The notes beneath the pieces were generated by a model. It was not told where the DNA came from and did not search any database. It saw only the letters and a list, made by a program, of their open reading frames with translations. Source: a bacterium (GTDB lineage Bacteria > Patescibacteriota > Microgenomatia > Levybacterales > UBA12049). Taken from it: DNA of 5,134 bases. Positions 1 through 5,134 of the stretch are shown here, piece by piece (the stretch's first letter is position 1; each line of letters begins with the position of its first letter). The DNA lies in the NCBI GenBank assembly GCA_021813005.1, contig JAKAMH010000070.1, positions 1-5,134 of the forward strand. Direction: 5' to 3'. A program made the translations under genes and the position numbers.

Positions 1-540
1 GCCTTGACGGAAGATATCAAGGCCCATGGCGGCATACCGATCATGTGGAAAACAGGCCACTCCTATATCAAGGCAAAACTGGCTGAGGAGAAGGCTGCCA
101 TGGCCGGTGAGATGAGCGGGCATATCTTCTTTGTGGACGACTTTTATGGATTTGATGATGGACTGTTTGCAGCACTTAAAATCCTAGAGTACCTCTCGAC
201 CCAAGACAAGCCGCTTTCCGAAATTGTTGCCGGAACTCCCTACTACGTTTCAACCCCTACTATTCAGGTACAAACAACAGACGAGGACAAATACAACGTC
301 GTTAGCGAACTGACAAAACAGTTTAAAGATGAGGGGTATAAGGTGGTAGATATTAATGGCGCCCGTGTATATATGGACGGCGGCTGGGGTTTGGTACGGG
401 CATCTTCCAATACGCCGACACTTGTACTCCGGTTCGAAGCCAAAACGCAGGAAGATCTGGAGAAGATTGAGAAACTCTTCAAAGAGAAACTTGATAAATT
501 CAGCGTAGTCAGTAAAGACTGGGACACATCCGGCCACTAA
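1..540 (+). CDS. manB: Phosphomannomutase/phosphoglucomutase, C-terminal part (5' end cut by window edge)
   Basis: This is the C-terminal ~179 codons of an alpha-D-phosphohexomutase, which interconverts mannose-6-P and mannose-1-P (or the glucose pair) in the cytoplasm for nucleotide-sugar synthesis. The frame is open from base 1, and a TTG at 4-6 lies inside the gene, so it is not a real start. Visible family motifs are W-K-T-G-H-S at 46-63, the sugar-binding loop G-E-M-S-G-H at 106-123, the F-G-F-D-D-G segment just after it, and the phosphate-binding loop R-A-S-S-N-T-P at 397-417 followed by L-V-L-R-F-E-A. By remembered alignment to Pseudomonas aeruginosa PMM/PGM (463 residues), the window starts near residue 289. 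The catalytic phosphoserine and metal-binding domains therefore lie upstream, out of sight. It ends with TAA nine bases before the cupin gene, suggesting cotranscription. Mannose versus glucose preference cannot be decided from the sequence. The family assignment is firm; the symbol is conventional only. Confidence 0.93.
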   Translation, partial: ALTEDIKAHGGIPIMWKTGHSYIKAKLAEEKAAMAGEMSGHIFFVDDFYGFDDGLFAALKILEYLSTQDKPLSEIVAGTPYYVSTPTIQVQTTDEDKYNVVSELTKQFKDEGYKVVDINGARVYMDGGWGLVRASSNTPTLVLRFEAKTQEDLEKIEKLFKEKLDKFSVVSKDWDTSGH

Positions 541-549
541 CCCGTCCCT

Positions 550-987
550 ATGGCAGATTTAGATCAATTTGACAAGTCAACCTTTATAAATACTCCTTAC
601 GTCAAAAAGGTGGAGAAGCCGTGGGGGTATGAGCTGCACTGGGTACCGGACGGCATGCCGTACATGGGCAAGATCCTCCATATTAACGCCGGCCACCGAC
701 TCTCTCTTCAGGTACATGACCAAAAACAAGAGTCATATTGGCTGCTGCACGGCCAATGCAATCTCATTCTTGAGAATAGCCGAGGCGAACTTGAGACAGT
801 ACCTCTTCAAAAAGGGGTCGGTTATACAACCATGATTGGACAGCGCCACCGGCACCAGGCAGTAACAGATTGTGACGTAGTTGAGGTATCTACTCCCGAA
901 ATGGGAACGACCTGGCGGCTGGAGGATGACTACAAACGACCTGATGAAACTCCTGAGCAGCGGAAGAAAGAGAGAGGAGAAGGATGA
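550..987 (+). CDS. Small cupin protein, mannose-6-phosphate isomerase type II-like
   Basis: A 145-residue single-domain cupin. The opening K-P-W-G-Y-E (residues 23-28) is the signature that begins the cupin domain of type II phosphomannose isomerase/mannose-1-P guanylyltransferase (ManC-like) proteins. Cupin motif 1 runs from G48 to G68 with Q54, H56 and E61 at the likely metal positions; Gln in place of the first His is also the pattern of ManC cupins. Motif 2 lies around G97, H100 and H102. The tail (residues 112-134) reads E-V-S-T-P-E, then R-L-E-D-D-Y and R-P-D-E-T, which I recall from stand-alone cupins of this kind. No nucleotidyltransferase domain is attached. The position between a phosphohexomutase and a PGI/PMI-type isomerase supports a sugar-phosphate role, but substrate and activity are unproven. 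The start codon is 9 bases after the mutase stop, with no Shine-Dalgarno (the gap is CCCGTCCCT), so translational coupling is plausible. The end overlaps the next gene by four bases. Confidence 0.88.
   Translation: MADLDQFDKSTFINTPYVKKVEKPWGYELHWVPDGMPYMGKILHINAGHRLSLQVHDQKQESYWLLHGQCNLILENSRGELETVPLQKGVGYTTMIGQRHRHQAVTDCDVVEVSTPEMGTTWRLEDDYKRPDETPEQRKKERGEG
972..983 (+). promoter_or_regulatory. Strong Shine-Dalgarno for the SIS isomerase gene
   Basis: The bases GAGAGGAGAAGG directly precede the ATG at 984 and contain AGGAG at 975-979, four bases from the start. The site lies inside the last codons of the cupin gene and supports 984 as the start. It is the only clear Shine-Dalgarno sequence in front of the four visible starts. 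Confidence 0.7.
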
Positions 988-2024
988 TAGATCTGACCAA
1001 TAAAGAGGAAATCAAAAAAATTGACCCCCGCGATACGCTCTCGTCTACCGAACTGATTGCTGACCAGCTAGAGACTGCCTGGAAAGAAGTTAATGCAATT
1101 GCTTTCCCGGATGATTTTAAGAATATCAGGACGATTGTCTTTTGCGGCATGGGAGCATCAATTTATGGGGCACTCGTTTTCAGAGCTTTGCTGGGATCAA
1201 GCCTGGCTTTCCCGACAGACGTTGTATCCGATTATCACCTACCCGAATATGTTGATGAGTCGACACTAGTGGTCCTGACAAGCTACTCCGGAACAACAGA
1301 AGAAGTGCTTTCATGTGCCGAGGAGGCCAGAGCGAAAAATGCCAAAATAGTCGTACTCACCAAAGGCGGTCCTCTGGCAGATTTTGCGAAGGCCAATAAC
1401 CTTGCCCGCTATATTTTTGATGGCAAGCTCAATCCGGCGGGCGTCCCGCGCCTGGGCAATGGTTATACCATACTCGGCCTTCTCGGACTGCTCAACAAGG
1501 CAGGCGTTATCACGATTGAGGAACATGAGGTCGAGCAGGCTGTTGAACGGCTGCGTGAGAAACTTCCGGATCTTAAAAACCACGCCCTCTCAGATTCGGA
1601 GATATTTGAACAGAGAATTTCCATTATTATCGCGGCGGAACATCTGGCGGGAAACGCGCAAATTCTCAGAAACCAGTTTAATGAGACAAGTAAGTCTTTC
1701 TCTGCCTATTACCTCATCCCTGACCTCAACCATCATCTCATGGAAGGACTGCAGTTTCCAACGAAGCATGACCTGCATTTTTTTGTCCTTAACTCCCCCA
1801 ACTACTCCCCCAAGATACAAAAAAGGGTAGAGCTTACGATTGACGTCATCAGGCAAAACAAGCATGTGGTGCATGAATTTGCAGCCTCCGGCCAGACTGT
1901 CTATGACGACTTCCTTGAAGTTTTGGCCTATGGCAGCTTTCTGACACTTTATCTGGCGCTGCGCTACGGCCAAAACCCGGCAATCAACCCCTGGGTGGAC
2001 TGGTTCAAAGAGAAGCTCAAATGA
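984..2024 (+). CDS. Bifunctional phosphoglucose/phosphomannose isomerase (SIS domain)
   Basis: A 346-residue cytoplasmic isomerase of the PGI/PMI family, which in characterised members interconverts fructose-6-P with glucose-6-P and with mannose-6-P. The first SIS half shows C-G-M-G-A-S at residues 54-59 and the sugar-phosphate loop T-S-Y-S-G-T-T-E-E at 99-107. P-R-L-G-N-G-Y at 155-161 is another family mark. The second half holds N-Q-F-N-E-T-S-K at 230-237, with E234 at the catalytic-base position, and P-D-L-N-H-H at 246-251, with H250 at the ring-opening His position known from Pyrobaculum PGI/PMI. The C-terminus has the expected helical L-Y-L-A-L-R-Y-G segment (322-329). Length matches the family (about 300-350). 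The ATG overlaps the cupin stop as ATGA (984-987) and has a strong Shine-Dalgarno, so the two genes are very probably in one operon. The usual G-M-G-G-S-G is changed to G-M-G-A-S-I. Relative activity on glucose and mannose substrates cannot be judged from sequence. Confidence 0.92.
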   Translation: MIDLTNKEEIKKIDPRDTLSSTELIADQLETAWKEVNAIAFPDDFKNIRTIVFCGMGASIYGALVFRALLGSSLAFPTDVVSDYHLPEYVDESTLVVLTSYSGTTEEVLSCAEEARAKNAKIVVLTKGGPLADFAKANNLARYIFDGKLNPAGVPRLGNGYTILGLLGLLNKAGVITIEEHEVEQAVERLREKLPDLKNHALSDSEIFEQRISIIIAAEHLAGNAQILRNQFNETSKSFSAYYLIPDLNHHLMEGLQFPTKHDLHFFVLNSPNYSPKIQKRVELTIDVIRQNKHVVHEFAASGQTVYDDFLEVLAYGSFLTLYLALRYGQNPAINPWVDWFKEKLK

Positions 2025-2038
2025 CGGGCCTCTTATCC

Positions 2039-2067
2039 TTGCTATTTTACCGGAAACTTTCCATAAT
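2039..2067 (+). promoter_or_regulatory. Candidate sigma70-type promoter for ppsA, possibly leaderless
   Basis: In the 52-base gap before ppsA there is TTGCTA at 2039-2044 (4 of 6 to TTGACA), a 17-base spacer, and CATAAT at 2062-2067 (5 of 6 to TATAAT). A start of transcription at the usual distance past the -10 box would fall at about 2074-2077, at or just before the ATG at 2077. That would give a leaderless or nearly leaderless mRNA, which fits the absence of a Shine-Dalgarno sequence here. This is a pattern match by eye in a short A+T-richer gap and could arise by chance. Confidence 0.45.
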
Positions 2068-2076
2068 AGAATTGGC

Positions 2077-4338
2077 ATGGGAACAAGCGGTCTCATATAT
2101 TGGTTTGACGAAGTACGAAAAGATGACGTAAACCTTGTCGGCGGGAAAGGAGCCAATCTCGGCGAGATGGTACACGCCGGCCTGCCTGTCCCGGCCGGTT
2201 TTATTGTCTCAGCCAAAGCCTACTTTCAGTTCATCAAGGAAAACAACCTGGCCCCCAAAATAAAAAGCCTCCTGGCGACCGTCAACTACGACAGACAAGA
2301 CTCCCTACGGCAGGTTGCGACACACATTCAGGAACTTATCAGGCAAGGCGCTCTAGAGAAGCAGCTTATTTATGATATCAACACATCCTACAAACGCCTG
2401 GGTAATGTGTTGGCAAGTCCACGTGTTGCCGTCCGTTCGTCGGCCACGGCAGAAGATCTTCCCTCGGCCTCTTTCGCCGGCCAGCAGGAGACGTATCTAA
2501 ATGTGGAAGGCGAGGCCAATCTGGTGCAAAAGATCAGGGAGGCTTGGGCATCCTTATTTGAAGCCCGGGCGATATTTTACCGGCATGAACAGCAATTTGA
2601 CCATTTCCGTGTCGGAATTGCCGTTGTAGTCCAGAAAATGATTGAGTCAGAGGAATCAGGCATTATGTTCACCATAGACCCGGTAACAAATGACAAAACC
2701 AAGCTGGTGATTGAAGCGATTTACGGCCTGGGGGAACTGATTGTGCAGGGGGCAATCACTCCCGACCATTACGAAATTTCCAAACAAGATTTGGTCATCC
2801 GGAACAAAATCCTTGCTCGGCAGGAAAAGATGCTTGCCAAATCGGGCAGTTCCAACCGAGAGGTAGCCGTACCACTCGAAAAACAAGAGAAACAGAAAAT
2901 TTCTGACCACAAAATACTTGAACTTGCGGCGCTTGGCAAGAAACTGGAGCGGCACTACTTTTTCCCGCAGGATATTGAGTGGGCTATCGAAAACAACACT
3001 GTCTATATTGTACAGACACGTGCTATCACCACTGTTTCTTCTCACAAAAAAGTGGAGGGACATCTGGATAAAGATCTGCCGCTCCTTATTTCTGGTGCAC
3101 CTGCATCCCCCGGCATTGCCTCCGGACCAGCCAGGGTCATCCAAAATGCCCGGGAAATCGGGAAGGTGCTGCCGGGGGAGGTACTTGTGGCACCGCAAAC
3201 CAATCCTGATTATGTCCCTGCCATGAAAAAGGCCGTAGCTATAGTCACCGAGAGAGGAGGCCGGACATCGCATGCGGCAATTGTTTCCCGTGAGCTAGGT
3301 ATTCCGGCTATTGTCGGCGCTGAAGGCGCGGTGTCAAAACTCCCGACTGGAACGGTTGTGACAGTGGACGGCGGTACGGGCAACGTATATAAAGGAGGCG
3401 CGTTTACCAAACACGAAGCCCCTGAAACAGAGGAACAAGCGCATCTTCGAACAGCCACAAAAGTCTATGTTAATCTGGCGCAGCCTGAGTTAGCACCTCA
3501 AATAGCTCAAGAAAATGTTGACGGGGTAGGACTGCTGCGTGCCGAATTTATGATGGCGGATATTGGTACACACCCGAAGAAATTTATCAAAGATGGCAAG
3601 CAACATGTCTATGTTGAAACTTTGGCAAAACAACTGTCCCGATTTTGTGAATCGTTTTCACCTCGCCCTGTTGTCTACCGGACTTCCGACTTTAAATCCA
3701 ATGAATACCGGAATCTCGAAGGCGGAAAAGAATTCGAACCGATTGAGCCAAATCCGATGCTTGGGTTCAGGGGCGTTTTCCGCTACCTCCATGATCCTGA
3801 AGTCTTCGAGCTTGAGCTTGAGGCAATAAAGCATGTACGCCATAAGTTGGGGCTCAAAAACCTTTGGCTCATGCTTCCGTTTGTCAGGTCTGTCAGAGAA
3901 TTAATCGAGATTAAGCAGCTGATTGCCGCCTCCGGACTGCACCGCTCCCCTTCATTTAAACTCTGGATGATGGTAGAACTGCCGGTAAATGTAGTGCTTC
4001 TCGATAAATTCATTGAAGCTGGTATAGACGGGGTTTCAATTGGCTCAAACGATTTGACCATGCTAATGCTCGGGACAGACAGGGACAACAGCGAAGTATC
4101 CCGCGCCTACGATGAACAAAACGAGTCGGTACTTTGGGCATTTGAACATGTTATCAAAACAGCGCACAAATTCCGCGTCACCTCATCCATCTGCGGGCAG
4201 GCTCCGTCTCTCTATCCCTCTCTTCTTGAAAAACTCGTCCGTTGGGGAATATCCAGTGTCTCCGTCTCGCCGGACGCCATTGAGACGACTCGTGAACATA
4301 TTGCAGCCGTAGAGCGACACTTGGTACTCGGGAAGTAA
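2077..4338 (+). CDS. ppsA: Phosphoenolpyruvate synthase (pyruvate, water dikinase)
   Basis: A 753-residue enzyme that makes PEP, AMP and phosphate from pyruvate, ATP and water, the entry step of gluconeogenesis from pyruvate. The N-terminal ATP-binding domain (about 1-320) opens with V-G-G-K-G-A-N-L-G-E-M (21-31) and carries V-R-S-S-A-T-A-E-D-L-P-S-A-S-F-A-G-Q (119-136). The phosphohistidine domain (about 335-440) has T-E-R-G-G-R-T-S-H-A-A with phospho-carrier H399. The C-terminal TIM-barrel domain (about 460-750) contains G-L-L-R-A-E-F (484-490), S-D-F-K-S-N-E-Y (537-544), N-P-M-L-G-F-R-G (559-566), G-S-N-D-L-T (656-661) and C-G-Q-A-P-S with catalytic C706. It is a little shorter than E. coli PpsA (792) but complete in all domains. 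It resembles PEP synthase rather than pyruvate,phosphate dikinase. The frame is open upstream of 2077, but the family N-terminus matches from this ATG. No Shine-Dalgarno is visible. A 52-base gap separates it from the isomerase gene and 28 bases from enolase. Confidence 0.96.
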   Translation: MGTSGLIYWFDEVRKDDVNLVGGKGANLGEMVHAGLPVPAGFIVSAKAYFQFIKENNLAPKIKSLLATVNYDRQDSLRQVATHIQELIRQGALEKQLIYDINTSYKRLGNVLASPRVAVRSSATAEDLPSASFAGQQETYLNVEGEANLVQKIREAWASLFEARAIFYRHEQQFDHFRVGIAVVVQKMIESEESGIMFTIDPVTNDKTKLVIEAIYGLGELIVQGAITPDHYEISKQDLVIRNKILARQEKMLAKSGSSNREVAVPLEKQEKQKISDHKILELAALGKKLERHYFFPQDIEWAIENNTVYIVQTRAITTVSSHKKVEGHLDKDLPLLISGAPASPGIASGPARVIQNAREIGKVLPGEVLVAPQTNPDYVPAMKKAVAIVTERGGRTSHAAIVSRELGIPAIVGAEGAVSKLPTGTVVTVDGGTGNVYKGGAFTKHEAPETEEQAHLRTATKVYVNLAQPELAPQIAQENVDGVGLLRAEFMMADIGTHPKKFIKDGKQHVYVETLAKQLSRFCESFSPRPVVYRTSDFKSNEYRNLEGGKEFEPIEPNPMLGFRGVFRYLHDPEVFELELEAIKHVRHKLGLKNLWLMLPFVRSVRELIEIKQLIAASGLHRSPSFKLWMMVELPVNVVLLDKFIEAGIDGVSIGSNDLTMLMLGTDRDNSEVSRAYDEQNESVLWAFEHVIKTAHKFRVTSSICGQAPSLYPSLLEKLVRWGISSVSVSPDAIETTREHIAAVERHLVLGK

Positions 4339-4366
4339 AAGACAGGCGGATCCAAGACAATAAATA

Positions 4367-5134
4367 ATGGCAAAAATAAAATCAATTCACGCCAGACAAA
4401 TCCTCAATGCGAAAGGAGAACCGACAATTGAGACGACGGTGATCCTCAATGACGGCGCTGTCGGAATTGCCTCTTGCCCAACCGGCACCTCTACCGGCAC
4501 GAGTGAGGCAGCCGAACTGCGTGACCGCGACCCGGCCCATTTCCAGGGTCTAGGGGTTATGAAAGCCGTACAAAACATAGAGGGCACCATTTTTGAAAAC
4601 TTAAACGGTATAGATGCCGATAAACAACAGATGATAGACCGGACTATGATTGAGCTGGATGGTACGCAGAATAAGGCCCGCCTGGGAGCCAACACCATGC
4701 TTAGTGTCTCGATGGCCGTAGCAAAAGCAGCCGCCAAAAGTTCCGTCCTCCCGCTCTATTTGTATCTTCGTGATTTCATCAAGAAAGAAAATACCGAACT
4801 GAAGATCCCCATCCCGGCCTTTAATATTTTAAATGGCGGCAAACATGCCGGAGAAAACCTAGATTTTCAGGAATTCATGGTAGTTCCGGCTTCCTCCAAG
4901 CCCTATCACGAATCCGTTGAGATGGGCATGACAATTTATCATAATCTAAAGAACCTGCTCACCCGTAACAACCTACCAACATTAATTGGCGACGAGGGAG
5001 GTTTCGCCCCGATACTCCAAACCAATGAAGACGCCTTGGCATTCATTGCCGAGGCTGTCTCGACGTCAAATCTGCGGCTTGGTTACGATGTTTTTCTGGG
5101 GCTTGACGCTGCCGCCACCGGCTTCTATAAGAAT
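4367..5134 (+). CDS. eno: Enolase (phosphopyruvate hydratase), divergent, 3' end cut by window edge
   Basis: The first 256 codons of an enolase, which interconverts 2-phosphoglycerate and PEP and belongs to a family of about 420-430 residues. The frame stays open to the last base. TAA at 4361-4363 is in frame two codons before the ATG, so 4367 is the earliest possible ATG start; no Shine-Dalgarno is close (AGGCGGA at 4344-4350 is 16 bases away). Catalytic residues, placed against yeast enolase, are present: loop Ser at S42, H160 (His159), E169 in Q-E-F-M (Glu168), E210 in G-D-E-G-G-F-A-P (Glu211) and metal ligand D247 (Asp246). The remaining metal ligands, catalytic Lys and the C-terminal barrel lie beyond the window. 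Two normally near-invariant motifs differ: S-R-G-N-P-T is A-K-G-E-P-T (15-20), and P-S-G-A-S-T-G is P-T-G-T-S-T-G (38-44). It follows ppsA by 28 bases with no terminator seen, so cotranscription is likely. Both enzymes act on PEP. Confidence 0.93.
   Translation, partial: MAKIKSIHARQILNAKGEPTIETTVILNDGAVGIASCPTGTSTGTSEAAELRDRDPAHFQGLGVMKAVQNIEGTIFENLNGIDADKQQMIDRTMIELDGTQNKARLGANTMLSVSMAVAKAAAKSSVLPLYLYLRDFIKKENTELKIPIPAFNILNGGKHAGENLDFQEFMVVPASSKPYHESVEMGMTIYHNLKNLLTRNNLPTLIGDEGGFAPILQTNEDALAFIAEAVSTSNLRLGYDVFLGLDAAATGFYKN

Noticed and set aside
4..6. TTG as a possible start of the first gene
   Set aside because: The frame is open to base 1 and the protein begins in the middle of a phosphohexomutase, just before the W-K-T-G-H-S motif, so the gene is simply truncated by the window edge.
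1013..1020. A-run near the start of the isomerase gene as a programmed slippage site
   Set aside because: The reading frame continues normally through the run into conserved motifs, and no alternative frame gives a meaningful product.
1384..1830. Plus-strand open frame (148 codons) in another frame of the isomerase gene
   Set aside because: It overlaps the conserved isomerase frame completely and its product is low-complexity Ser/Arg-rich, typical of an out-of-frame shadow.
2025..2076. Possible terminator between the isomerase gene and ppsA
   Set aside because: I found no convincing G+C-rich inverted repeat followed by a T run; the short TTTT at 2045-2048 has no stem before it.
1590..2216. 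Long minus-strand open frame (208 codons) across the end of the isomerase gene, the gap and the start of ppsA
   Set aside because: It lies opposite well-supported coding sequence of both genes, shows no recognisable domain, and is explained as an antisense shadow.
2656..3273. Long minus-strand open frame (205 codons) inside ppsA
   Set aside because: The plus strand here encodes conserved PEP synthase motifs without interruption; the antisense product is Cys/aromatic-rich with no family features.
4339..4366. Possible separate promoter or terminator between ppsA and eno
   Set aside because: GACAAT at 4356-4361 is only 4 of 6 to a -10 box and has no acceptable -35 at 16-18 bases upstream, and no hairpin is visible in the 28-base gap.

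Overview
The window is a compact, all-plus-strand stretch of bacterial central carbohydrate metabolism. It holds five genes, the first cut by the left edge and the last by the right edge, and almost no non-coding DNA: the gaps are 9, -4, 52 and 28 bases. By eye the base composition is near balanced (about 48% G+C in one counted line). I recognise no mobile element, CRISPR array, tRNA, rRNA or long repeat, and there is no gene-free stretch above 300 bases.

Layout: (1) 1-540, C-terminal part of a phosphomannomutase/phosphoglucomutase; (2) 550-987, a small single-domain cupin related to the sugar-phosphate isomerase domain of type II mannose-phosphate enzymes; (3) 984-2024, a SIS-domain bifunctional phosphoglucose/phosphomannose isomerase that overlaps the cupin by four bases; (4) 2077-4338, a full-length phosphoenolpyruvate synthase; (5) 4367 to the right edge, an enolase of a divergent type whose visible catalytic residues are kept.

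Taken together, the genes fit a gluconeogenic route that feeds activated mannose. PEP synthase makes PEP from pyruvate and enolase turns PEP into 2-phosphoglycerate. After triose and hexose steps encoded elsewhere, the SIS isomerase interconverts fructose-6-P with glucose-6-P and mannose-6-P, and the mutase makes mannose-1-P (or glucose-1-P) for nucleotide-sugar and glycan synthesis. This pathway reading is inference from gene content. Enolase and the isomerase are reversible, so glycolytic use is equally possible.

The organism is a bacterium. The tight packing, the PGI/PMI-type isomerase, the small cupin and the unusual enolase resemble what I remember of Patescibacteria (Candidate Phyla Radiation) genomes, possibly Microgenomates-like. 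This is a moderate-confidence impression from memory, not a search result. Only the isomerase gene has a clear Shine-Dalgarno sequence. The PEP synthase gene has instead a promoter-like -35/-10 pair placed so that its transcript would be leaderless or nearly so. I found no evidence of an undescribed defence, mobile or regulatory system. The most notable points are the divergent enolase and the possible leaderless start of ppsA.
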